Source of the DNA: Helicobacter cetorum MIT 99-5656
GTDB taxonomy: Bacteria > Campylobacterota > Campylobacteria > Campylobacterales > Helicobacteraceae
Assembly (NCBI RefSeq): GCF_000259275.1
Contig: NC_017735.1
Span: 186,001 to 250,000, forward strand
Direction of reading: 5' to 3'
Length of the DNA: 64,000 nucleotides
Below, in pieces: positions 45,003 through 54,689 of this stretch. The notes under the pieces are model-generated. The model did not search any database. It was not told the origin of the DNA and saw only the letters and a list, made by a program, of their open reading frames with translations. Positions within the stretch are counted from its first letter, which is position 1, and each line of letters opens with the position of its first letter. A program made the position numbers and the translations under genes.

Positions 45003-46181
45003 TTAATACCTAATTTTAACCCACTCAATAAGCCATTCCAAAGAATTATTTTTAGGGCTAATTATCACTAGGTCTAAGCATTTTTCTAAAATTTCGCCTA
45101 TTTCTCTGTGGCAATAACCTAAGCTTTTAAGCGTATCGCCCTTAAGGGCTAGGTGTTCTTTTTTAAAAGGCTCGTTATATGTTAGCACTTCATTGAATAA
45201 ACTTTTGATTTTTAAAGCATGTTTTGGGGTTTCTAGCGTATAAAATTCTAAGGCTAGATTGAAAGGCTCTAAATCATAATCCTTTAATAAGAGTTTTAAC
45301 TCTGTTTTATTGCTAATACTCAAAAAGGCTTTATGGCATTCTTTAGCTTTAGCAAATAAAATGCAGGTTTTCTTAGGGTAGCGTAAATTTTCCAAACTTT
45401 GTTGGTGTTTAAAAAACCCTAATAATCTTAGTTCTAAACTCCATAATTTTAAATTTTTGGGGGCTATTTTTAAAAACTCTAAATTTTTTATTTTCTCTTC
45501 AATCACTAATTCAAAAATCTCTTTAAATTCTTTTGTAACTCCATAAGCATTTTTCCCTATAAGAAGTTTGTTTAATTCGCTTTGCAAGCGTTCTTTTGAA
45601 AGGTATTTTAACAAATCTTTGCATTTAAAAATCGCTATTTGAGTGTTTTTCTCTATTTTAAATCCTAAGCTCGCACTAAATCTCAACGCCCTTAAAATCC
45701 TTAAAGCATCTTCAAAAAACCTTAACTCAGGCTTACCCACACATTCAATCACTTGATTTTTAATCGCAACTTGTCCTTTAAAAGGGTCAATAAACCCTTT
45801 TGTAGGGCTATATGCTATGGCATTCATACTAAAATCACGCCGTTTTAAATCTTCTATTAAACTCGTGCTAAAAATTAATTCCTTAGGCTTTCTGTGTTTG
45901 ATATGCCCCTTTTCAATCCTAAAAGTCGTAATCTCATAGCTTTTATTGTTTTTAAGGGCTGTAAGTGTGCCGTGCTTGATACCGGTTTCTAGCACTTTAA
46001 AATGGTGTTTTAATAAGATTTCTTTACTCTCACCAGGCTTGGCATTTGTCGTTAAATCATAATCTTTAGGTATAAAGCCCATTAAATTATCACGCACACA
46101 CCCCCCTACCAAATAAAGCTCATAAGGGGATTTTTCATAAAGATTAAACAGCTCTTTTAATTCTTTGTCTAACTCAAACAC
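45003..46181 (-). CDS. tRNA nucleotidyltransferase / poly(A) polymerase family protein
   Basis: About 392 aa from GTG 46181. An ATG at 46250 extends the frame but lies upstream of a minus-strand TATAAT (46209-46214), so it is probably not transcribed. The class II nucleotidyltransferase fold is clear: YLVGGCVRDNLMG, PKDYDLTT (metal Asp pair), RRDFSMNAIAYSP and ERLQSELNKLL. The enzyme adds CCA or poly(A) to RNA 3' ends, and the sequence alone does not separate the two activities. It is divergent from queC, with overlapping promoters. H. pylori keeps the same pair. Confidence 0.88.
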   Translation of the reverse strand: MFELDKELKELFNLYEKSPYELYLVGGCVRDNLMGFIPKDYDLTTNAKPGESKEILLKHHFKVLETGIKHGTLTALKNNKSYEITTFRIEKGHIKHRKPKELIFSTSLIEDLKRRDFSMNAIAYSPTKGFIDPFKGQVAIKNQVIECVGKPELRFFEDALRILRALRFSASLGFKIEKNTQIAIFKCKDLLKYLSKERLQSELNKLLIGKNAYGVTKEFKEIFELVIEEKIKNLEFLKIAPKNLKLWSLELRLLGFFKHQQSLENLRYPKKTCILFAKAKECHKAFLSISNKTELKLLLKDYDLEPFNLALEFYTLETPKHALKIKSLFNEVLTYNEPFKKEHLALKGDTLKSLGYCHREIGEILEKCLDLVIISPKNNSLEWLIEWVKIRY

Positions 46182-46207
46182 GCTTAACTCTTCAATTTTC
46201 TTTGTGT

Positions 46208-46214
46208 TATTATA
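46208..46214. promoter_or_regulatory. Overlapping divergent -10 elements
   Basis: Minus strand TATAAT (46209-46214) for the nucleotidyltransferase and plus strand TATTAT (46208-46213) for queC occupy the same bases, so the two promoters should compete. This also decides the later start for the minus-strand gene. Confidence 0.45.
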
Positions 46215-46241
46215 TCTTTTTAGTTTTTTTAAGGAATTTTT

Positions 46242-46925
46242 ATGAAACAAGAAATTTGCGTTTTAAGTTTTAGTGGTGGACAAGATAGCACTACCCTAGC
46301 TGTATGGGCAACAAAACACTTTAAAAAAGTCTATTTAGTAGGATTTGATTACGCTCAAAAACACTCTATAGAATTAGAATGCGCTACAAAAATCGCTTCT
46401 CTTTTACAACTTCCCTATGAAATCATCAAATTAGATTTTTTAGAAAGCATTACAAACTCCGCCCTTTTTAAAAACTCTAAGGATTTAATAAAAAATTCAC
46501 ACACACAGCATAAAAATTTACCCAGCTCTTTTGTGCCTAATCGTAATGCAATTTTTATCACGCTTTTACATTCTTATGCCCAAAAACTAGGAGCTAGTAA
46601 CCTTGCCTTAGGGGTTTCACAAGCGGATTTTAGTGGCTACCCTGATTGTAAAGAAGATTTTATTAAAAGTATAGAAAATTCACTTAATCTAGGCTCAAAT
46701 ACCCATATCACTATTCATACCCCCCTAATGTTTTTGACTAAAGCACAAGAATTTCAAATGGCTAAAGATTTAGGAATCTTAGATTTAATCATTAAAGAAA
46801 CGCACACTTGCTATCATGGCGAGCGAAAGACTTTGCATGCTTATGGTTATGGCTGTAATGAATGCCCTGCATGCCAATTAAGAAAAAAAGGTTATGAAGA
46901 GTTTCAGTCGCAAATGATTCTTTGA
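46242..46925 (+). CDS. queC: 7-cyano-7-deazaguanine synthase
   Basis: 227 aa, AAGGA seven bases before ATG. ATP-dependent conversion of CDG to preQ0 in queuosine synthesis. The pyrophosphatase loop [15 protein letters not shown] is at about residues 9-23. Zinc ligands at the end are CYHG...[10 protein letters not shown] (C196, C211, C214 and C217 approximately). [10 protein letters not shown] is a further family mark. Confidence 0.94.
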   Translation: MKQEICVLSFSGGQDSTTLAVWATKHFKKVYLVGFDYAQKHSIELECATKIASLLQLPYEIIKLDFLESITNSALFKNSKDLIKNSHTQHKNLPSSFVPNRNAIFITLLHSYAQKLGASNLALGVSQADFSGYPDCKEDFIKSIENSLNLGSNTHITIHTPLMFLTKAQEFQMAKDLGILDLIIKETHTCYHGERKTLHAYGYGCNECPACQLRKKGYEEFQSQMIL

Positions 46926-46932
46926 TTATTTC

Positions 46933-49900
46933 TTAAAACAAAGGAATTTCAATGGGTAATCTTGAAGAAATGCTGCGAGCATCTTGACTATTTAAGATGA
47001 TTTCTTGGTTATCTTTGTCTAATAACTTCCCTAATATGTAAAGGGCTTCCTTTTTAGTGATGGGGCTAAATTCTTGCTTTTTAGTTGTGTTTTTCATGGG
47101 GCGTTCGCTAATGTAACTGATATGATTGTCAAATAAGGGCGTTATCTCTGTATCCCAGTGCGTTTTTATGGTGCTAATGTAATTTGGAGCCAGTTTGGTA
47201 TTGTCTCTAATACACACAAAATGATTAGCATACACATAAGAACCTATGCGTAAAATCCCATAATTTTCTTTAAAATTTTGCACTCTTGAATTAAAGTTAC
47301 TCCCCTTATTAAGAAACTCATCTATATCATCTAAATATTTATAAACAAAAGGAGCTAGAACTTTAAGTTTTTCTTTTTCTAATGGTTTTTTAGCCCCATT
47401 AAGATAAGGAAAAATGGCATAAGAATTAGCCCATTCTAATCCTGCACTTCTAAGCATAGGAGCTGTGATAAAGGGCTTGATAAAATCTAATTCTAAAGTA
47501 ATTTGTTTGGTTTTATCTACCTTTAAACGATTATTGACTTTAGCATAAGGGTAAAACACCCCACAATTTGGGTTATCTTTAGAAATTTCTATAAATTCTA
47601 AACGCATAAGATAATTGACATTCACGCCTTTTCTAAAGGCATATTCACACACGCCTAACTTGGCTTTTAAGTCTTTAGCCCTATCTAAATTCTTAGTTAC
47701 TAAGAAATTGTTGTTGAGTTCTGTTTTTAAAGCTACAGCATAATTTTCATTACATTTAAAACTTTCTTTGACTTTATCCCACTCTAAATTAGCATTAAGA
47801 CTTTGATTAGGCAAGCGAATATATTCTAATAGCGGCACTATATTTTTATCTTTTAAAGGCTTTTTAGTGATTTTAAACGCACAAAAATCTAACCCTACGC
47901 CCTCAAATATCTCGCCCCCTTTAGAAAAATCTATAATCTCATTAAAGTAAATTTGTTCATTAGTGTTGATTTTTAAATTCCTAAAGCCCTCAAAAGATTT
48001 GTTAAATAAAATAGATTTAGGCATTAGAAAACAAAATGCCCCATCATCTTTAAGCCATCTTTCTATGCTTTTATTAGCAATTAAAGCACAGATATTAAGA
48101 TTATTTCCCCCTACATTTTTATCATTAGAAAAAAGTCCACAAGTGCTTATATTTTCTTTAACATTTTCTCTATAGGTCTCAGGTAGAACACTCCATTGCA
48201 CCCATGCAGGATTGCCCACTATAAAATCAAATTTGTCATAGATGGCGACTTTAAAATAATTAGAAAAAATCTTAAGCCATATAGAGTTGAGTTGCTTTTT
48301 TTCAAATTCTATTAAATTATCAATGCTTTGTAAAATTCTCTCTTTTAAGGCAATGCTATTTTTAATATCAGCATTCTGTTTTTCTAAAATCTCTAAAGCC
48401 TTTTGTTTGTCTAATTTAATAATCGCTTTTTCTACTTCATTAATTATTTCTAAAAAATTAGGTTTTAAGACAAGCTCTTTAGGTAGGCTAATTTGTATAA
48501 AATTTGTATCAAAAGCTTGTTGAAGCCCCACTGTGTAAAGCTTATAGTCTAAGCATTCTATATTATCAATTATTATCATCTTAGGGACATACAAGCTATC
48601 AGCTAGATAAATAGGAATTTCATACTTGGTGTTTAAGTCAAATATACAATGTTTTAAGCCATAAATCAGCATGTTAGCTCTAGCCATTAAAACAGCTATA
48701 GGGTTAATATCAACCCCTACAATGCCTTGTGTCATAGCCTTAAAATCTATTTTTTGTTCTAAAATCTTGTGTTTATAATTGATAAAAGCACATAAAAAAG
48801 TCCCGCTCCCACAATTAGGGTCAATAAAGCTTTTGTCTTTTAAATTATCTTTATCCTTAATGGCACACATTAGAGTGCGTTCAGCCAAATAATAAGGCGT
48901 ATAATACTCCCCAAAACTATGCCTAACTACTTTAGGAATAAAATTAAGGTAGAGTTCTTTAAACAAATCTAGCATAGCTTGATTTTCTAATAATTCTATA
49001 TTCTCATAAGCGCAAACTTTAAAGAGTAGTTTTTGTAGGGCATTTTTTAAAGGAGTGTTAAACTCTTCTTTGATATACCATGCAAAAAAATCATTATCGG
49101 TTAGATTGATAATGCCAATTTTTTTAAAAAATTCCCCTAATTCTAACTTTTCAAAAAAGTTTTTTACTTCTAATAATTTATCTGTTTTATAGAGATTATC
49201 TAAATCAATATAATGATGCATTAGAGTAACTTTGTCATTGATAAAACGCGCTAAAAGAAGTTTAATGATAATGCTTAGTGCAGAATGCAAAGCAAAAAAC
49301 GCTTTGTATTCATTGTCTTTGGTAATTAGGGTATCAAAGATTAAAGAAAAAACTTCTCGCCTATCTTTTATATCTTGATGCTTTCCATTATCATTTTCAG
49401 CTAATCTGAATAACTTTTCCCACTCCTTAAATAAAAGCAAAGTTCTAGCATTTAACTTCCTCTCATTTTGCAAAGTGTTAAAAAAAATCTTAGCTAAATT
49501 TCTCACTTCATCGTTGTCTAAAAGCTTGTTATTAAAAGCATCAACTATCCCAAAATCTTTTTTAAAATTTGTAGGGCTAATACTAATTAAACCGCTATTA
49601 AAAAGACTTTTAATGAGAAAATCTAAGTTTTTAGCATTGATAACCCCACTATATTCTTCTTTATAGACAATTTCATTATTTATTTCTTTGGTATAGGCAT
49701 AAACACTGGCCCCATCAAATAAAAACCCAAACATTTTAAAACCATTAAATCGTTCGTCTTTTAGGTAGTTTTGAATTTGTTCTAATGCTTTATCTGTTTC
49801 TCTATCATTTTTTAAGCGGTTATATTTCTTGTATTCAATAATGGTATTTCCATATTGAAAATCCGTGCGACCATAGGCATTTTTATTTTCATGCCTAAAG

Positions 49901-50097
49901 TTTTCATAGCTTGAATCAATAAAACCTAACTCTCTTAAAAGGGTGTTTAATTCATTTTCAAAGATATGAGCTAAGTCATTTTCACTCCCTTGCTGATTTA
50001 AAGGCGTTGAATTAGAGCTTAATTTCAATAAAAAATCATTGTAGATTTTTGATTGCTCTTTAGTTAATTGTGAAAAATTATAGAGTGCATAAACCAT
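46933..50097 (-). CDS. Single-chain type IIG-like restriction-modification enzyme
   Basis: 1054 aa. The N-terminus has a PD-(D/E)xK-type nuclease site: D79 in YGRTDFQYG and E88-x-K90 in IIEYKKYN. The centre is an N6-adenine methyltransferase: motif I FIDPNCGSGTFLCAF near residue 420, and motif IV GNPAWVQW near 625, where the usual NPP(Y/W) is NPAW. The C-terminal third should hold the target recognition domain. One chain cutting and methylating fits Eco57I-like systems. It stands alone between queC and a lipoprotein gene, without a specificity or separate methylase gene. Whether NPAW keeps activity is unknown. Confidence 0.8.
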   Translation of the reverse strand: MVYALYNFSQLTKEQSKIYNDFLLKLSSNSTPLNQQGSENDLAHIFENELNTLLRELGFIDSSYENFRHENKNAYGRTDFQYGNTIIEYKKYNRLKNDRETDKALEQIQNYLKDERFNGFKMFGFLFDGASVYAYTKEINNEIVYKEEYSGVINAKNLDFLIKSLFNSGLISISPTNFKKDFGIVDAFNNKLLDNDEVRNLAKIFFNTLQNERKLNARTLLLFKEWEKLFRLAENDNGKHQDIKDRREVFSLIFDTLITKDNEYKAFFALHSALSIIIKLLLARFINDKVTLMHHYIDLDNLYKTDKLLEVKNFFEKLELGEFFKKIGIINLTDNDFFAWYIKEEFNTPLKNALQKLLFKVCAYENIELLENQAMLDLFKELYLNFIPKVVRHSFGEYYTPYYLAERTLMCAIKDKDNLKDKSFIDPNCGSGTFLCAFINYKHKILEQKIDFKAMTQGIVGVDINPIAVLMARANMLIYGLKHCIFDLNTKYEIPIYLADSLYVPKMIIIDNIECLDYKLYTVGLQQAFDTNFIQISLPKELVLKPNFLEIINEVEKAIIKLDKQKALEILEKQNADIKNSIALKERILQSIDNLIEFEKKQLNSIWLKIFSNYFKVAIYDKFDFIVGNPAWVQWSVLPETYRENVKENISTCGLFSNDKNVGGNNLNICALIANKSIERWLKDDGAFCFLMPKSILFNKSFEGFRNLKINTNEQIYFNEIIDFSKGGEIFEGVGLDFCAFKITKKPLKDKNIVPLLEYIRLPNQSLNANLEWDKVKESFKCNENYAVALKTELNNNFLVTKNLDRAKDLKAKLGVCEYAFRKGVNVNYLMRLEFIEISKDNPNCGVFYPYAKVNNRLKVDKTKQITLELDFIKPFITAPMLRSAGLEWANSYAIFPYLNGAKKPLEKEKLKVLAPFVYKYLDDIDEFLNKGSNFNSRVQNFKENYGILRIGSYVYANHFVCIRDNTKLAPNYISTIKTHWDTEITPLFDNHISYISERPMKNTTKKQEFSPITKKEALYILGKLLDKDNQEIILNSQDARSISSRLPIEIPLF

Positions 50098-50262
50098 CTT
50101 TTTATGTTCCTACTTACAAAAAGATTTGAATATTTCTAGCCCACTATTATATTTTGTTTATCTTAAGTTTTAAGAAAAATCATTTTAAAAACAATCCGCT
50201 TTAATTAAAATTAAATTAAAAATATGTTAGTCTTTAGGCTTAACTTTTGATTAGGAAATACA

Positions 50263-50670
50263 ATGTATAAAAACCTTTCTTATAAGCATTTTTTATCAAG
50301 CAAACTCACTAATCTCTCTAAAACCATTCTATTTTTAAACACTTGCTTTTTAGCCTACCTATTAAGTGCTTGTGGGGCGAATGTGCCTGTAGAAGAAGTG
50401 GTTGTCAAAGACCCTAAAGAAACTAAAGCTCAAGAAGTCGCTAGAGAAGAAAAGGCAATAGAACAAGAAAATGCTACTATTGATGCACACACCACCCCTA
50501 CCATTAATCATTTCAATAACTATGGCTCTTTAAATGGCTTTTACAATTCGCAAGACAATCTTAATTCCCCTATGCAAAATGGAATGTATGGGGGCTATTA
50601 CATGCCCTATGGTCTCATGCCTTATGGTTATGGCATGATGCCTGGATATTTTCCTTATGCTTTCTATTGA
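50263..50670 (+). CDS. Lipoprotein with Gly/Tyr/Met/Pro-rich tail
   Basis: 135 aa. The long basic N-terminus leads to a hydrophobic stretch (TILFLNTCFLAYLL) and lipobox LSAC near residues 48-51, so it should be lipidated. A charged Glu/Lys segment follows. The last 45 residues are Gly, Tyr, Met, Pro and Asn-rich (MYGGYYMPYGLMPYGYGMM), a disordered or surface-binding composition. GGAAATACA precedes the ATG. Its position next to the hyd cluster matches a conserved hypothetical of H. pylori. Function unknown. Confidence 0.65.
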   Translation: MYKNLSYKHFLSSKLTNLSKTILFLNTCFLAYLLSACGANVPVEEVVVKDPKETKAQEVAREEKAIEQENATIDAHTTPTINHFNNYGSLNGFYNSQDNLNSPMQNGMYGGYYMPYGLMPYGYGMMPGYFPYAFY

Positions 50671-50770
50671 TGTTTTAGAATAGCGTGAAATAGTTATTAA
50701 AAGATTTTTGTTTGCTGAATATTGTATTTAATATGCTAGACTGTAGGCTATCAAAATAGGGGACAAGGTA

Positions 50771-51034
50771 ATGGGATTTATTAAAATTCTACTTTTTATA
50801 TCGCTTGTTTGTAGCAATCTCTTTGCAGTAAGCTTAGAGATAGGTTCTAATCTTAAAAGCAATAAAAAACTTTATAAACTCACTAAAAATCGTGGTTTAG
50901 AAAGGGTGAGTATACCCATCATCAAGTTTAACAACGCCTTGTCTTTTGGGTCTTATATTGAAATGCCTAAAACCACAAGAAGCCATTTTTTAGGGCGTGT
51001 GGATGGCGGACTGATGATGCGTATTCGTTTCTAA
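50771..51034 (+). CDS. Small secreted protein, 87 aa
   Basis: An N-terminal signal peptide (MGFIKILLFISLVCSNLFA) and a basic mature part of about 68 residues (GSNLKSNKKLYKLTKNRGLERV...) ending RVDGGLMMRIRF, with a Phe end like an outer membrane strand. It converges on hydE with two bases between stops. No family recognised. Confidence 0.6.
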   Translation: MGFIKILLFISLVCSNLFAVSLEIGSNLKSNKKLYKLTKNRGLERVSIPIIKFNNALSFGSYIEMPKTTRSHFLGRVDGGLMMRIRF

Positions 51035-51036
51035 GC

Positions 51037-52587
51037 TCAAATTCGTTCGCCTTCAAAATCTAAGTAGACGGAGTTTTTGAGCGTAAGGGTTTTAGGAAAG
51101 TATTGCATAAACAAATCTAAAAACACTTTTTCACCAAAGAAATCTCCTACAATAGTTACTTCTTCTATACTAAAATTCTGCGAACTATCCCAAATGAAAT
51201 TCCCTAAAAACTCCGCCAAAGAATCTAAAATACCAAAGCTCAAGGTTTCATTATCCACGCCAGCTAATCTAAAACTCATTGCACTATGAATAATCTTTGA
51301 AAAGTTTAAAGCCATTTTGAAAGAGTTATCGTTAATGATTTTATAATCAATCCTAGGACCTTTGGGGCGTAAAAACTCTTTAGCCAAAGACACAATACTA
51401 TGCGAGTCTAAACTATCGCTATAGCCTAAAACAAACCCCAAGATTTGGAAAAAATCTAATAAGTTTGCGCCCACTAGCTGATGATTAGAAAGCTCTAGCA
51501 ATCGTTTGTAAAGATTAGGGAATTTCATGGCGTAGTTTTGTAGCATTTTAGACGCTTTTTCATCTTCTTTGAGAGTATTAAAAATTTCATTTAAATCAAA
51601 TCTAACATTTAAAAGTGTTTTTAAAGAATCATTAGCGTGTAATAATAATCTTGTAGGGTGCTTGAAACTAAGATAGATAACAATAGAATTTGAAGTCGTG
51701 CCTAAAAACTCCAGCTCATCTTTAAAATGAAGGGTTGCGGTTTTATTTTCTAGCACAAAATTTTTAGCGGGAGTGATTAAGCGATTAGGGGTGTTAAAAA
51801 GCACTTTGTAATCTAAAAGCACTTCTTTATAATGACATTTATGCACAAAGACAAATTCTATACCCTCATCTTGTAAAATTTGACACAACAAATTTAATAT
51901 AGGGTCATAGGGTAGTTGAATCATCACCTCATTATTTTTAAAAGTATCTTTAAACACGCTTTTTAGAGAGGCTTTGATACAAGGCTTTTCTAAGCTTGCT
52001 AAATATTTAGCATTTTCTAAAATTAATTTGGTGTAGGTTAAAACGCTAGAGAGAGAATTAAAAACTACCTTTTGAGATGGCTTTTTTAAAGAAAGGCATA
52101 ACTCTCCCCTAGAAGTGTGAATGGGGATAAAATCTTGTGTTTTAAGCTCTTCTTTTAATTGTGTCAAACCTTCTACAAGCTCTTTAGGATTATGAATGGC
52201 ATTTTGATTAAAAGTGATGCTTTCAACTAAGCCTAAAGTATCGGCATAAAAAGATGAGTTCTTATCTAAAAAATCTTTATGCTCTTTAGCGTTCATAAAT
52301 AAGGGCTTTGAAGGGCTAGTATTTTTAAAAAGATTCTCATCTAAGGTTTCTGTAACTTCATTTAAAGATAAAAAGCTAAAATCTAAAGAAAAGGGCAAGA
52401 CTTCACTTAGTTTTTGAGCAAATTCTAAGGTAGTCTCAGCACTTGCTTGAATATAAAAAGAAGTTATTTTATCCCTGTAAGCGCTATAAAAACTCGCTTG
52501 TAAACTCAATGCCATTTGCTCTAAAAGGGGCGTAAAAATTAAGTTCGTTGTTTCATCAACACATTTAAAAAGAAAGACAAAACCCAT
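51037..52587 (-). CDS. hydE: Hydrogenase accessory protein HydE
   Basis: 516 aa, last gene of the hydrogenase operon, immediately after hydD. It has no membrane segment and no clear Fe-S motif. It contains helical repeats and a basic RPKGPRIDYKI segment near residue 410, and its C-terminal part around CVDETTN-like N-terminal features is unassigned. In H. pylori the equivalent gene is needed for active hydrogenase, which is the basis for the name. The family is largely epsilonproteobacterial. Confidence 0.75.
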   Translation of the reverse strand: MGFVFLFKCVDETTNLIFTPLLEQMALSLQASFYSAYRDKITSFYIQASAETTLEFAQKLSEVLPFSLDFSFLSLNEVTETLDENLFKNTSPSKPLFMNAKEHKDFLDKNSSFYADTLGLVESITFNQNAIHNPKELVEGLTQLKEELKTQDFIPIHTSRGELCLSLKKPSQKVVFNSLSSVLTYTKLILENAKYLASLEKPCIKASLKSVFKDTFKNNEVMIQLPYDPILNLLCQILQDEGIEFVFVHKCHYKEVLLDYKVLFNTPNRLITPAKNFVLENKTATLHFKDELEFLGTTSNSIVIYLSFKHPTRLLLHANDSLKTLLNVRFDLNEIFNTLKEDEKASKMLQNYAMKFPNLYKRLLELSNHQLVGANLLDFFQILGFVLGYSDSLDSHSIVSLAKEFLRPKGPRIDYKIINDNSFKMALNFSKIIHSAMSFRLAGVDNETLSFGILDSLAEFLGNFIWDSSQNFSIEEVTIVGDFFGEKVFLDLFMQYFPKTLTLKNSVYLDFEGERI

Positions 52588-53124
52588 TCAAAAACCCTTG
52601 TAAGAAAGTTCAGCAATATCCTCTAGGGCAATATTATCAATGCGTTGCATTGTTACCCCCCATGTTTTTAATTGTGTTTCTATGGCTTTTAAGACTGTGT
52701 TTAAAGCGTTTAAAATTTCTTTTGAAAGCTTGAAAGTCGTTTCACTTCCTATTACAAAAGGCACAAGCCCCACAATAAAAGTCTTAGGCAAATCCCCTAA
52801 AAACTCTGTAAGTCTTAGAGTGTGTAGCATTTCTACTTCATGTGCACTCCCAGCCCATGTGATTTCTCTAGGAGCGTGATTAAAATCAAAGGCATAGACT
52901 GAGCCAACTTCAACATCTTTTGCACTCACACAATCTAAAATCAAAACCTTTTCATACGAAGTGATTAAAGGAATGAGTTGTTGGGCCATAGTTCCCCCAT
53001 CTACAATATCTATAGAAGGCGAAAAAGAAAAATTTCTTTTGAGATAGTGGGCTAAATGCACCCCAATACCCTCATCACCAAAAAGGATATTGCCAATGCC
53101 TAAAATTAAGATTTTTTGGTTCAT
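52588..53124 (-). CDS. hydD: Hydrogenase maturation endopeptidase HydD
   Basis: 178 aa, HyaD/HybD family. The protease cleaves the C-terminal tail of the large subunit after nickel insertion. Nickel-sensing acidic residues lie in ILGIGNILFGDEGIGVHLAHYL and DGGTMAQQLIPLI; SAHEVEMLHTL is a further mark. Overlaps hydC by four bases. Its substrate, HydB, is broken in this genome. Confidence 0.92.
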   Translation of the reverse strand: MNQKILILGIGNILFGDEGIGVHLAHYLKRNFSFSPSIDIVDGGTMAQQLIPLITSYEKVLILDCVSAKDVEVGSVYAFDFNHAPREITWAGSAHEVEMLHTLRLTEFLGDLPKTFIVGLVPFVIGSETTFKLSKEILNALNTVLKAIETQLKTWGVTMQRIDNIALEDIAELSYKGF

Positions 53125-53786
53125 TCTTTGGTATAAGTGTAGCCATTAATCATTGCGTCTGCTCCTGTGCTTTTATACCTAATGGAATGGAAAAATACCA
53201 TATAAATATGCACTGGAACAAATAAGATAAATCCCCAAGTCGCTAAGTGGTGGATAAAACGCACATTAGCTAATCCCCCACAAAACACTTCAAACCACTT
53301 GAACGCACTTTCTAAAAACGCTCCAAGCCCAGCGTGATAGACATTATAATACAGCACCACTCCGCTCAAACTCATCAATACCATTAAGGCAATCAATGTA
53401 AAATAAGCTACAAATTGAATAGGGTTATAAGCCCCCTTAGCGGTAGGTCTATCACTAATAAGAAAATACGCCTTCATTTGATTTATCCAAGCTTTTAAGC
53501 TCAAAACTTGGCTAAAACTTTTGCGTTCTATGGAGCTTTCTTTGCTGAAAAAAAGATAGATTCTAAAAAACAACGCACTAATGAGTAAAAATCCAAACAT
53601 AACATGAAAAGAGCGGATATAGGCTTGTAAAAAATACATCTCTTTATAAAAGCTAGATTTAGGTTGTAAAAAAGGGTAAGCGATGTAAAACCCCGTAGCA
53701 ATCAAAATAAAAATACTTATTGCCCTAACCCAATGAAAAAACCGCACAAAACCCGAAAACTCTTTGTGTAAAACGACCTTATCCAT
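53121..53786 (-). CDS. hydC: Hydrogenase cytochrome b subunit HydC
   Basis: 221 aa with four membrane helices, HyaC type. It anchors the NiFe hydrogenase and passes electrons to menaquinone through two hemes. Candidate heme His lie in FFHWVRAISIFI, FHVMFGFLL and HLATWGFILFVPVHIYMVFFHSIRY. It lies 12 bases after the hydB 3' fragment. With the IS inside hydB, transcription from the hydA promoter must cross 1.9 kb of IS, or tnpA transcription may reach it. Confidence 0.92.
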   Translation of the reverse strand: MDKVVLHKEFSGFVRFFHWVRAISIFILIATGFYIAYPFLQPKSSFYKEMYFLQAYIRSFHVMFGFLLISALFFRIYLFFSKESSIERKSFSQVLSLKAWINQMKAYFLISDRPTAKGAYNPIQFVAYFTLIALMVLMSLSGVVLYYNVYHAGLGAFLESAFKWFEVFCGGLANVRFIHHLATWGFILFVPVHIYMVFFHSIRYKSTGADAMINGYTYTKE

Positions 53787-54236
53787 GCGTATTCCTTTTT
53801 AGAATTTAGCAAAATTAGGCTCTACTTTAAATTCATTTAAAGACTGCCCCTTGAAATCCATAACATGCACTGAGCATGCAATACATGGGTCAAAAGAATG
53901 GATGGTTCTAATGATTTCTAAAGGCTGAGTTAAATCAGCAATTTTAGTGCCAATCAAGCTCATTTCATAAGCTCCCCTTTGACCTTTAGAATCTCTAGGC
54001 CCCGCATTCCAAGTAGAAGGCACAACCGCTTGATAATTTTCTACTACACCATTTTTAATACGCACCCAATGACTCAGCATGCCCCGTGGCACTTGACCGA
54101 TATAACGCCCTTTATACTCTTTATTTTTATCCCAACAAAGCGAAAAACTCCGTCCTTTAGGGCGGAGATGTAAGCGTCAATAGCCGTTAGGCTATTTTTT
54201 AGTGTCATTTAACCTAAAAACAAAAGGTTAGCAAAT

Positions 54237-54653
54237 CTAATGTGGTGTTTCTTGCTCTTGGATATATTGCTTAATGATTTCTAAAGGAGCACCCCCACAG
54301 CTTCCAGCAAAATAACTAGGCGACCATAAATGATTGCCCCACAAAGTAGCTTTAACATTTTTAAAATTTTGTTGTCTAACCAAACGACTACTAACACCCT
54401 TTAAAGAATTAACTAACCTACTAACACTAACTTTTGGTGGATAATTGATAAGTAAATGCACATGGTCGCTTTCCCCATCAAATTCTACTAACTCGCTTTC
54501 AAAGTCTTTGCATACCTTAGCAAATACAGAACCTAAAAAGTCTATAACTTCTTTGTTGAATGCTTTACGCCTATATTTAGTTACAAATACTAAATGCACA
54601 TGCATTAAAAAAACACAATGTCTGCCATGTCTAATATTATCAATTTGTTTCAT
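54237..54653 (-). CDS. tnpA: TnpA, Y1 HUH transposase (copy 2)
   Basis: 138 aa, identical to the protein at 16486-16902, with H64/H66 and Tyr130 intact. It reads in the same direction as hydBCDE, so its promoter could drive the downstream hyd genes. The active enzyme could excise the element cleanly and restore hydB. Confidence 0.93.
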   Translation of the reverse strand: MKQIDNIRHGRHCVFLMHVHLVFVTKYRRKAFNKEVIDFLGSVFAKVCKDFESELVEFDGESDHVHLLINYPPKVSVSRLVNSLKGVSSRLVRQQNFKNVKATLWGNHLWSPSYFAGSCGGAPLEIIKQYIQEQETPH

Positions 54654-54689
54654 AGACCAAGTTTAACTAAATTATGCTAAAATCTTTCT

